Source: an uncultured Ruminococcus sp.
GTDB lineage: Bacteria; Bacillota; Clostridia; Oscillospirales; Acutalibacteraceae
Assembly: GCA_902777275.1 (NCBI GenBank)
Contig: CACYTI010000004.1
Coordinates: 47,021-111,020, forward strand
Reading direction: 5' to 3'
Length of the DNA: 64,000 bases
The position numbers were made by a program, and so were the translations under genes. The notes below the pieces were generated by a model. That model made no database searches. It saw only the letters and a program-made list of their open reading frames with translations, and had not been told where the DNA came from. This document shows, one piece after another, positions 57,321 to 64,000 of the stretch (the first letter of the stretch is position 1; each line of letters begins with the position of its first letter).

Positions 57321-58175
57321 TTATATATTCCGAACCTGCTTCCTCTCCCCTATTTCTCTGTCCAAAAACTCAGCCAAAGCCTTTGCATCTCTCGTTCCCG
57401 TGTTGCTCACTGCCGAAAGGGGCAGAATTGAACCGAGCTCAAACTGCGCTCCGAGTGTGTACAGTGCCGAACAGAAATATTCCTCGCTAAGCTCTTCCGG
57501 CTTTATGTCAGCAAAGCCGTTCGGCATTTTGAAATGATAGCGGGAAAATATATTTCCGGCGATCTTAATTTTCGGACGGGAAACAGTGAATAATACGGCG
57601 TTGTTTTTTACAGGCAGGCTTTCTTTGATCGTCATGGGCGCAATTATAAAATCCCGGTCGGAGAGAACACCGCGCTGTCTTGTAATAACAGCGGCAGCTC
57701 CAAGCTCGCTGAGCGCTCTGTCAGCTGCGCAGTAATACGGCTCAACGCAGTCGGTTACAACCGAAACATCGTCGCAGCGCTCAAGCAGATTCGGCAAAAG
57801 CTCTGCGCAGTAGGCAGAGGGGTCGTATATCGCAATGCGCAGAGCAGGCGCTTTTTTACAACTCGCAATCACACCCAAAGCAAAATTCTCGCACAGGCGC
57901 GCCGAAAATGCGGCTGAGCTGAACCGCTTATAGCCGCTGCTCGGCGGAAACTCAAGCTTGTCGCTGCACAGCAGACGGTCTCGCTGCATTCCCACAGCTT
58001 CATCCGCTTTTTCAAGTCTTACCTCGCCGCTGTAGCTTGTGTATACAATATGGCGCAGGCTGACTCCCCTCGCCCGCTTCGTCGTTATCTCTACCTTGTC
58101 CCGTCTGAGTATTCCCGTCAGTGCGCGGATCCCTCTTTGCCTCTCGGGGACTCGAACGCTTAATGCCGTTATCAT
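57321..58175 (-). CDS. Hypothetical protein (284 aa)
   Basis: ATG 58175 after GAGGTGGTAAAG. No clear motif: an N-terminal beta-rich segment, a central Rossmann-like part (LRIAIYDPSAYCAELLPNLLERCDDVSVVTD) and an ISRQRG-type VITRQRGVLSDRDFIIAP stretch. Cytoplasmic, no signal. Proteins of this kind occur in single copy in Clostridia; I cannot name a function. A dehydrogenase-like fold is possible. Confidence 0.65.
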   Translation of the reverse strand: MITALSVRVPERQRGIRALTGILRRDKVEITTKRARGVSLRHIVYTSYSGEVRLEKADEAVGMQRDRLLCSDKLEFPPSSGYKRFSSAAFSARLCENFALGVIASCKKAPALRIAIYDPSAYCAELLPNLLERCDDVSVVTDCVEPYYCAADRALSELGAAAVITRQRGVLSDRDFIIAPMTIKESLPVKNNAVLFTVSRPKIKIAGNIFSRYHFKMPNGFADIKPEELSEEYFCSALYTLGAQFELGSILPLSAVSNTGTRDAKALAEFLDREIGERKQVRNI

Positions 58176-58268
58176 CTTTACCACCTCATAAAAACTTCTC
58201 TTAAATGATATGCTCAAAATCTCAAAAAAATGAATTAATTTTTTTTTATTTTTATGAGAACGTAAATA

Positions 58269-58825
58269 AGGGAATCTCTAATAATTCAATGTTTGTGATA
58301 ATCAGCTCTTTCAATCCGAAAAGTTTTTCTGTAGAATGAGTATAGAGCATATCGGCGTCCTACGTTCTTGGTTTTCGGCAATTCCTTTTTTAACAGAGAT
58401 CGTGCAAATATGCTCCGCTTTTTCATTTGTATTGCAGAATCTATTTGTTATCCAAATATTTATTATGAAGCCTTTATTCGACACATTTCAAAACGGCGTG
58501 TCTGTATCGGAATTTTCAATCGCGGAAAATTGAACCGTGGTGGGTTGTGGTGGGGTTCCGGGGTTTTCTTATTGTTGTGTATAAAAAATTATAATTCTAT
58601 ATAAGAATATATAATATATAGAGAGTTTATGAAAAACGGCTAAACCTCACCACAACCCACCACACCCTGCACAGAGGTAAAGCAGTCAACTAAAAAAGCA
58701 AGTATGAGAGTTGTCGGAAGCTTACATAATCTATCTTACGCCGGTATTGATTATTCGCAGGTCTTGACACAGGGTGTAGAATAAGAATACACCTTTGCAT
58801 GACATTGGATTCTTAGATATTCCCT
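58269..58825. mobile_element. 557-bp non-coding element with imperfect terminal inverted repeats
   Basis: The left end AGGGAATCTCTAATAATTC and the reversed right end (58807-58825) agree at 16 of 19 positions. Similar ends bound the 62-bp repeat at 4139. Inside lies a 21-bp inverted repeat with one mismatch (58537-58557 against 58643-58663) around AT-rich DNA. No convincing coding frame. It looks like a non-autonomous (MITE-type) insertion. A target duplication is not clear. Confidence 0.5.
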
Positions 58826-58865
58826 ATACAAATACAACTTCTATTTTGGTAAGGAGGAATCACAT

Positions 58866-59444
58866 ATGAAATTAAAAAGTATCAGTGTAAAAATGGCATG
58901 GCTGCTCAGGCACTGCCGGACACCGCAATACATTTAGTTGAACGGCGGCTGGGCAGACGTGAAAACCATCGTGTCCGTCCTTAAGCAGAAGTTTCCCGAG
59001 GTCAGCCTTGACGTGGTTAAACAAATCGTCGCCGAGGATGAAAAGGGGCGATATTCCTTTGATAAAAGCGGAAGAAAGATACGCGCAAACCAAGGGCACT
59101 CCATTCCGGGCGTGGTGATCGAGATGGAATCGCCGGAACCGCCGGAATACCTGTATCACGGCACATCCTACTGCTTTCTAAACAAAGTTATGAAAGAGGG
59201 ACTAAAGCCGATGACGCGGCAGTATGTGCATATATCATCCGATTATAAAACCGCGCTTAAGGTCGGTTCCCGCCACGGCAAGCCTGTTGTGCTTCTATTC
59301 CGTGCCAAAGACTTTGTCAGGGACGGCAACAAGCTATATCTCTCGCCGAATGGCATATGGCAGGCAAAAGCGGTGCCGCCGCAGTACTTTTCCGTTTGTT
59401 ATGACGAAAGTATGCTTCCGAATACCGAGGAAGCATTACAATAA
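58866..59444 (+). pseudogene. kptA: RNA 2'-phosphotransferase (KptA/Tpt1) gene with in-frame amber codon
   Basis: ATG 58866 has an AAGGAGGAATCAC site. The first 23 codons include LRHCRTPQ, the Arg-His catalytic region of Tpt1. Codon 24 (58935-58937) is TAG; the same frame continues as GGWADV, KIRANQGHS, YLYHGTS, VHISSDYKTALKVG and NGIWQAKAVPPQY, all KptA family blocks. A restart at TTG 58938 would lack the Arg-His pair. KptA removes 2'-phosphate from spliced RNA or ADP-ribosylates 5'-phosphate ends. Apparently inactivated by one base change. Confidence 0.82.
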
Positions 59445-59463
59445 AACAGAGAGGAGAATTCCA

Positions 59464-60255
59464 ATGATTGATACACATACCCACTACTATCTCAAGCCGT
59501 TTAACGGCGATCGCTTCATTCTTCTCCAACAGCTCAGAGAGAATAATGTCAACCGCGTTATTGAGGCAGCGATCGACATGGAAAGCAATTTTACCATGCG
59601 TAAATACTTCGCAGATGAGGATATGGTGTTTTTCAGCGCGGGACTCCATCCGCTTCGCGTCGCCTATGCCGACAGAATCTACGGATTACAGGTCTGCCAT
59701 GCGATTCTCAGAGAGCTGCTCAGCACTCCCAAAACCGTGGCTGTAGGTGAAACGGGACTTGACTATCACCGCAATGTTGCTTGCGATGATGATAAATATC
59801 TGCAAAAGGCATATTTCAGAATGCAGCTTGAGCTTGCGCTGGAATATAATATGCCGCTTATTTTGCATATCCGCGATTGTCATGAGGATGCACTCGAAAT
59901 TTTAGAGAGCTACGGAAAGCCCTTCAAGGGCGTCTCACATTGCTTTATCGGCGGTGCAGATATTGCCAAGCGCTATACAGAGCTCGGCTTTTACCTCGGC
60001 ATCGGCGGCTCCTGCACTTATTCCTGCAACAAGGGACGCTTTGAGGATTTCATCCGCGACCTGCCGATTTTGCCGATGGACAGAATAGTGCTCGAAACCG
60101 ACGCGCCCTATCTCCTTCCGTCAGGCTGCAAGGGCAAAAGAAACAGCTCGCTCAACCTTTCCGCTGTTGTTTCAACACTGGCTCAGGCGCAGAACATGAC
60201 GGCAGATGAGGTTGAAGCGATAACCGAACGCAACGCAATAGAATGCTTTTTTTAA
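59464..60255 (+). CDS. TatD-family metal-dependent hydrolase
   Basis: ATG 59464 after GAGAGGAGAATTCC. 263 residues with IDTHTHYYL metal ligands, AGLHPLR, AVGETGLDY, LILHIRDCHEDALEIL, KGVSHCF and LETDAPYLLP, in TatD order. Three-prime exonuclease and deoxyaminoacyl functions have been reported for the family. It is placed 19 bases after the broken kptA gene in one operon. Confidence 0.9.
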   Translation: MIDTHTHYYLKPFNGDRFILLQQLRENNVNRVIEAAIDMESNFTMRKYFADEDMVFFSAGLHPLRVAYADRIYGLQVCHAILRELLSTPKTVAVGETGLDYHRNVACDDDKYLQKAYFRMQLELALEYNMPLILHIRDCHEDALEILESYGKPFKGVSHCFIGGADIAKRYTELGFYLGIGGSCTYSCNKGRFEDFIRDLPILPMDRIVLETDAPYLLPSGCKGKRNSSLNLSAVVSTLAQAQNMTADEVEAITERNAIECFF

Positions 60256-60360
60256 CCGCCGGCGCACAGCAGACGGACGTAACATCATCAAGGAGGTTTT
60301 TAAAGCTTTTTTATTTTCCTCCGGTTGAAAATGAATGATTAAGAAGATGAAACAGAAAAT

Positions 60361-60395
60361 CGCCGCCTTTATTCTAAAACAGAATAAAGGCGGCG
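60361..60395. terminator. Perfect 15-bp hairpin, convergent terminator
   Basis: CGCCGCCTTTATTCT and its exact complement with a 5-base loop lie between tatD and the oppositely oriented DUF1893 gene. T-runs are short, but position and strength suggest a bidirectional terminator. Confidence 0.65.
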
Positions 60396-60440
60396 CAAAA
60401 ATTGAAGAAGTATTACGACTGATAGAAATAATCGAGGATA

Positions 60441-60866
60441 TCAGACAGCCGAAAAAAGTAAAGCAACCTTTGCTTTTAGGGCGAGATAGCCTTCGTCCGC
60501 GTCAGCAAGCTCCGCGACGGTCTTTTCCATTGGGCAAATGTCGTCGCCCTTGCGGTTTATTATCTTTTCTGTCAGCGCACCCCACGAACAGGTGATGTTA
60601 TGCTGTTTCAGATAATCCCGCCCTGCTGCTGACATAACCTCTCCGTAAACTGCGGCAATACCCGCCTTGACGAAAAGCATAGCCGCCGCTTTTCCGACGA
60701 TCATATCCGCAACGGAATAACCGCTCAATTCGCGTCCTTCGGCTATGAATTTCATCACCGGAGAAATCCCTCTGCCGTCGTCGGTGAAGAACGCGCCGCC
60801 CTTGCAAAGGCATATGCTGTGTCCGCTGAGGTTCGCTTTTGCGATATCAATATCAGTCATGGTCAT
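60441..60866 (-). CDS. DUF1893 protein
   Basis: 141 residues with the DUF1893 pattern: HSICLCKGGAFFTDDGRGISPVM near residue 16 and YSVADMIVGKAAAMLFV near 50, an ITCSWGALTEKIINRKGDDICPME end. The fold is cytidine-deaminase-like; the role in cells is unknown. It overlaps the ECF component stop by 14 bases. Last gene of the DUF362 operon. Confidence 0.85.
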   Translation of the reverse strand: MTMTDIDIAKANLSGHSICLCKGGAFFTDDGRGISPVMKFIAEGRELSGYSVADMIVGKAAAMLFVKAGIAAVYGEVMSAAGRDYLKQHNITCSWGALTEKIINRKGDDICPMEKTVAELADADEGYLALKAKVALLFSAV

Positions 60867-61431
60867 TCACTAAAATCGCTCTAAGTCCGATGATAAGCAG
60901 GGGTACAATCACCGCCTGAATCGCCAGTCCGACCCAGCCCGTGAGGATCTGCGACCAAATCATCTCTACGGTAAACGGCGTCACGCTTTGGAAAATCGCG
61001 ACCAAGCCGAGGAACACGGCGCGTCCCGCTAATTGAGCAAGGATAACGGCGGGGAACGCCCACAAGCCGTTCTGATAGATTTTCTTTGAAAACAGTCCGG
61101 ACACGAGCGCGAACACCGCAAGCTCCGCGATCATAAACGGAAGCCTTGGGAGTGCGGGCATCGCTTCGCCCATCATCGAGGTCAGCAAATAACTGACGAC
61201 AGGCGACAGCGCGCCGACTGCGAGCGCCCAGCGCCAGCCGAGCAGACAGCCGCCGATAAGCACCGGCAGATACATCGGGAGCAGCTGAACACCGCCCGGC
61301 TGTCCGAGCGCGAGGTGAACGATCTGCGGCAAAACGACCGCGAGCGCAATCAGTCCGACAGACAGCAGGGTCTTGACGGTGATTTTGGTTTTGATGCTTG
61401 CGTTTTTACGTGATAATACGTTTTCTAACAT
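60853..61431 (-). CDS. ECF transporter S component
   Basis: 192 residues with six hydrophobic segments, LPQIVHLALGQPGG and LLPMYLPVLIGGCLLGW near 45-70: the substrate-binding S protein of energy-coupling factor importers (the BioY/PanT-like clade is possible). No T or ATPase subunits nearby, so it should share a genome-wide module. Spaced 2 bases after DUF362 stop. Confidence 0.82.
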   Translation of the reverse strand: MLENVLSRKNASIKTKITVKTLLSVGLIALAVVLPQIVHLALGQPGGVQLLPMYLPVLIGGCLLGWRWALAVGALSPVVSYLLTSMMGEAMPALPRLPFMIAELAVFALVSGLFSKKIYQNGLWAFPAVILAQLAGRAVFLGLVAIFQSVTPFTVEMIWSQILTGWVGLAIQAVIVPLLIIGLRAILVNDHD

Positions 61432-61433
61432 GA

Positions 61434-62447
61434 TTATTCTCCTTCCACGCTGAACGGCTTTAGATTCTCAACCGCTGTCTTTTGTGTTATCCTTTTCTCG
61501 CCGTTGTCGAGGTCGATCAGAATATATTTGTCGTTGCCCATACCCATTTCCTTCATGCAGCTGAGCTGGCGGTGCCCGTGGCGGGTCTCGATGCGCTCGA
61601 CAAGCGCGTGGTGCTCGTCCTCCTTCATCGCGTACACCAAATCGACGCACGCCTGATCGACAGCCAAGATATCGGTGGAACCGAGAATACCGACGTTCGG
61701 AGTTACGACCGGCTCGGCGTGGATTCCCTCGCAGTCGCAGGAAACGGACATATTGCGCATGACGTTGATGTAGGTGATGTTCTTTCCGAAGAAATCTATC
61801 GTCGCCTTGGTCGATTCTGAAATGCGCTCCATCAGCTCCTCCTCGGCAATCGACCACATATCCTCGCCCTCGCGGGTGTGTATCCACTTCTTGCCGAGCC
61901 TGCCGTCCGCGCAGCCGATGCCGATGTTCTTGTTAGAGCCGCCGAAGCCGCCCATCATATGACCCTTGAAATGCGTCAGCACGAGCATGGAGTCGTAGTC
62001 TGTCATCGTCTTGCCGTGGCACATCTCCTTCATCCACTTTCCGCCCTTGATCGGCAGCAAAACGGTGCCGTCCGCGTCCATGATGTCAACGGGGCAGAAC
62101 GTCCAGCCGTTGATCTTGAGCGTTTCGAGGTGCTGCTCGGTGGTGTAGCGGTCGCCCTCATAGTAGGTGTTGGTTTCGACGATCGCAGCGTTTTGAAGCT
62201 CCTCGTTGTTCTCAAAAAGCGCCTTCACCCATTCGCGCGGGATGATGTTGGGGCCGTGCGGCTCGCCGGTGTGGAGCTTGACGGCGATTTTCCCCTTCAT
62301 CGCTCCGTTGACTTTCTCGTAGATTTTTTGCAGTCCCGCGGGAGAAAGGTCGCGCGTAAAATACACGATGGATTCGTTGCCCGTCCTCTCCTCATACGGA
62401 ACATAGTGCTCGCCGCCCTTGGAGGCGGTGATAGTTTTATCTGCCAT
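61434..62447 (-). CDS. DUF362 protein
   Basis: 337 residues with LSPAGLQKIYEKVN, KIAVKLHTGEPHGPN, LTHFKGHMMGGFGGSNKNIGI-type core and VDQACVDLVY near the end. DUF362 members bind a metal or a Fe-S cofactor; here no ferredoxin cysteine motif is attached. ATG after GAGAGGAGAATACC. The operon partner AKR-like gene upstream is broken. Confidence 0.85.
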   Translation of the reverse strand: MADKTITASKGGEHYVPYEERTGNESIVYFTRDLSPAGLQKIYEKVNGAMKGKIAVKLHTGEPHGPNIIPREWVKALFENNEELQNAAIVETNTYYEGDRYTTEQHLETLKINGWTFCPVDIMDADGTVLLPIKGGKWMKEMCHGKTMTDYDSMLVLTHFKGHMMGGFGGSNKNIGIGCADGRLGKKWIHTREGEDMWSIAEEELMERISESTKATIDFFGKNITYINVMRNMSVSCDCEGIHAEPVVTPNVGILGSTDILAVDQACVDLVYAMKEDEHHALVERIETRHGHRQLSCMKEMGMGNDKYILIDLDNGEKRITQKTAVENLKPFSVEGE

Positions 62448-62471
62448 GGTATTCTCCTCTCTGTGAGTTTT

Positions 62472-63049
62472 TTATTTGAACAGCTCTGCTGCACGTTTGA
62501 GTTCGTCGGTGATTTTGATATGCTGCGGACAAGCCCGTTCGCACTGACGGCAAACGATACAGTCGGAAGCCCTGCTTCCTGCGGAAACGGCGGCTTCATA
62601 CGCCGCCCTTGCTTCCTCTGTCTGACCGTTGCCGAGCTGCTTGTTCATCGCCGAAAAGATATCGGGAATTTTGATCTGCTTAGGGCAGCCATCCATACAG
62701 TAATGACAGGCGGTGCAGGGGATCGTCGAGGACTTGCCCAGTATGCGCTGTGCCTCCCGGATGATACTCTGCTCTTCCCCATTGAGCGGCTGAAAATCCT
62801 TCATATAGGAAATATTATCCTTCATCTGCCCGATGTTTGACATTCCCGACAGCACAGTGATTATCCCGTCGAGCGAGGCGACAAAGCGGATCGCCCACGA
62901 CGCGCAGGACATATCGGGGTGATACTCCTTGAACAGCTTTTTGACCTCCTTTGGAGGATCGGCTCAATATCGGTTTTGATCGCCTTGTGCAGCAGGCGCA
63001 TCAACCCGAAGCCGAGTTTAGGCATATCTTTTCCGAAATAATCTGACAT
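62472..63049 (-). pseudogene. Aldo/keto reductase with ferredoxin tail, internally deleted
   Basis: The start (MSDYFGKDMPKLGFGLMRL) and the end (YHPDMSCASWAIRFVASLDGI and two [4Fe-4S] motifs, CTACHYCMDGC and CIVCRQCERAC) of a ~370-residue Fe-S aldo/keto reductase are both there, but the middle ~220 codons with the NADPH site and catalytic Tyr are gone. The two parts are in different frames, meeting near 62960. An inactive deletion remnant. Confidence 0.8.
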
Positions 63050-63518
63050 TGTTTGCCTCCTTTAAACGGGTTCTCCATGTACTGTTCTCAATTACCATAG
63101 ATTTGTCATTTTTTATGATAACAGATGATCTGTCGATTGTCCACCTACTCTCGTAAAAAACAGAAAACTCCGGAAGGTCTATTATGCAAAAGATGTTGGT
63201 AAATGAAACAGATCGCGTTGCCGATTTCTTCTATCGGGATCATATATTGTTTCACATCAATCATAACACCTGACGATGCGGTTGTCTATATAAATCCTAA
63301 AGTTCATCAAAAGAAATTGCCAAAGCTCCTTGAAATACGTCAGTATTCCTGCGGAGCTTTGGCAACATTCTGCCATAAAGCTTCCGCACTTCTGCACGAC
63401 AGTGAATCATTTGAGATTCCCATAAATCAAACGGTTTTTATTTGGTCGAGGTGATAAATCATTTTTTTCAGATTTAAGGATTATTTAATAATTTCTCCGC
63501 TATACTCAATCTGCAAGG
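63050..63518. other. Intergenic region with hairpin, no clear gene
   Basis: A 13-bp perfect inverted repeat (TTGCCAAAGCTCC at 63317-63329 with 63353-63365) is the only structure seen. Two short frames, one on each strand, have no recognisable family and no good ribosome site. Confidence 0.4.
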
Positions 63519-63546
63519 TTCACAAAAACGGTTTTTGTGATACAAT
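63519..63546 (+). promoter_or_regulatory. Promoter with perfect palindromic operator
   Basis: A 10+1+10 palindrome (TCACAAAAAC, G, GTTTTTGTGA at 63520-63540) fills the gap between a -35-like TTCACA (63519) and the -10 TACAAT (63541-63546). It looks like a repressor site for the ABC permease gene. Confidence 0.65.
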
Positions 63547-63570
63547 AAAAGGCAGAAAAGGAGAATGCGT

Positions 63571-64000
63571 ATGTTTTTCGACATTTTGAAACGCGACCTG
63601 AAACGGAAAAAGACGATGAACATCATCATATTGCTGTTTGTGATATTGTCGGTTATGTTCATTTCATCCAGTGTGATGAATCTGACGTCGGTGACAGGCT
63701 CGCTCGACAGCTTTTTTGACAAGGCAGGAGTAGGCGATTATGCTGTTTTTGAGCGAAGCGGAGGAACCGTAAAGGTTGCCGACGCGGTCAAGAACGCCGA
63801 GGGCGTGACGGATTTTAAGCAGGAGGAATGTATTTTTCTCTCGGGACACAAGTTCGTCGGACGCGTAAAGGAAAAGGACAGCCAGAACGCTAACACCAGT
63901 ATGGTGTGCTGTCTGTCTCATCAAATACAAAGGTACTTTGACGGCAGCGATAATGAGATCACCGAGGTTGCCGACGGCGAGGTGTATGTCCGTCAGTCTC
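63571..64000 (+). CDS. FtsX-like ABC transporter permease (5' part, runs out of window)
   Basis: ATG 63571 after AAAAGGAGAATGCGT. The 143 codons seen hold a basic start (FFDILKRDLKRKKT), one membrane helix (NIIILLFVILSVMFISSSVM) and an extracellular domain start. This is the layout of FtsX/MacB-type permeases of Firmicutes, which use a partner ATPase to export peptides or give bacitracin-type resistance. The ATPase partner is not in view. Confidence 0.8.
   Translation, partial: MFFDILKRDLKRKKTMNIIILLFVILSVMFISSSVMNLTSVTGSLDSFFDKAGVGDYAVFERSGGTVKVADAVKNAEGVTDFKQEECIFLSGHKFVGRVKEKDSQNANTSMVCCLSHQIQRYFDGSDNEITEVADGEVYVRQS

Noticed and set aside
58866-58938. Genome-wide TAG recoding to explain the kptA stop
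   Set aside because: The CBS gene (18737-18739) and the holin gene end in TAG at the expected lengths, so TAG is a normal stop here.
60335-60595. Plus-strand frame between tatD and DUF1893
   Set aside because: It runs through a perfect 15-bp terminator hairpin and into the antisense of the DUF1893 gene; only the first ~40 codons look protein-like.
63203-63454. 83-codon plus-strand frame
   Set aside because: Crosses a 13-bp inverted repeat, has no ribosome site and no recognisable composition.
1-64000. CRISPR arrays
   Set aside because: No series of regularly spaced direct repeats; the only tandem repeat is in the fibre gene and is coding.

Overview
The window looks like a chromosomal segment of an anaerobic, fermentative, low-to-mid GC Clostridia bacterium, most likely an Oscillospiraceae/Ruminococcaceae-type gut organism. 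Grounds for this are the NADH-linked [FeFe] hydrogenase operon, starch/glycogen genes, Firmicutes-type ribosome binding sites (GGAGG/AGGTGAT), many promoters of the TTGACA-17-TATAAT kind, an ECF transporter and a Firmicutes-type siphovirus prophage. Genus and species cannot be named from the sequence alone.

Layout. (1) 1-2464 is the broken end of one prophage: a minor capsid protein with a fused JAB-like metallopeptidase tail, a 43-residue ORF, a small structural protein, a scaffold protein, and a major capsid gene cut off after about 13 codons where it meets the terminator of a tRNA-Ser(CGA). (2) 2851-4115 holds a TfoX-like protein and a lipoprotein hydrolase. (3) 4261-12904 is a minus-strand hydrogen-metabolism block of two transcription units. 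The upstream one looks regulatory: DRTGG protein, anti-sigma/HATPase protein, sensor-type hydrogenase-like Fe-S protein, second DRTGG protein, PHP phosphoesterase. The downstream one is catalytic: HndA, a lone HATPase protein, HndB, HndC, HndD. Each has its own readable promoter. (4) 13104-23000 is housekeeping and envelope DNA: glycogen debranching enzyme, cytidylate-kinase-like protein, a 23-codon mini-ORF, a flippase-like membrane protein, a CBS protein, a candidate small RNA, a serine hydrolase with a lipoprotein, and a secreted starch-binding protein. (5) 22139-23902 is a graveyard of gene fragments at the left edge of the second prophage.

(6) 23982-57035 is a nearly complete second prophage. 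A large serine recombinase, a DUF4258/YgiT toxin-antitoxin pair and a HIRAN protein are on the minus strand. A CI/Cro-like divergent switch follows, then a plus-strand early region of about 25 mostly tiny genes including PcfK, PcfJ, a DUF3102 protein and a rolling-circle-type Rep with a large hairpin just upstream. The late region is in canonical order: terminase, portal, minor capsid, scaffold, P22-like coat, connectors, tail tube, chaperone, Gp15, tape measure, distal tail, fibre, holins and endolysin. The minor capsid protein again carries an extra C-terminal domain, here a CdiA-CT-like nuclease, followed by a 43-codon ORF and a terminator. A zinc-ribbon membrane protein with its own consensus promoter and terminator (a classic moron) sits inside the tail module. 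The prophage ends in truncated genes next to tRNA-Leu(CAG).

(7) 57101-64000 is host DNA again: tRNA-Leu, an unknown protein, a 557-bp element bounded by imperfect terminal inverted repeats, a KptA/Tpt1 RNA 2'-phosphotransferase gene interrupted by an in-frame amber codon, a TatD nuclease, an operon with DUF1893, ECF S-component and DUF362 proteins, a deleted aldo/keto reductase, and the start of an FtsX-like ABC permease behind a promoter with a perfect 10+1+10 palindromic operator.

The strongest candidates for new biology are the two independent minor-capsid fusions that share one layout (capsid gene, swapped effector domain, 43-aa ORF, terminator), the hydrogenase sensing/signalling operon, the two promoter-hairpin-terminator units that look like small RNAs, and the Rep plus PcfJ/PcfK replication-like module inside a tailed prophage.
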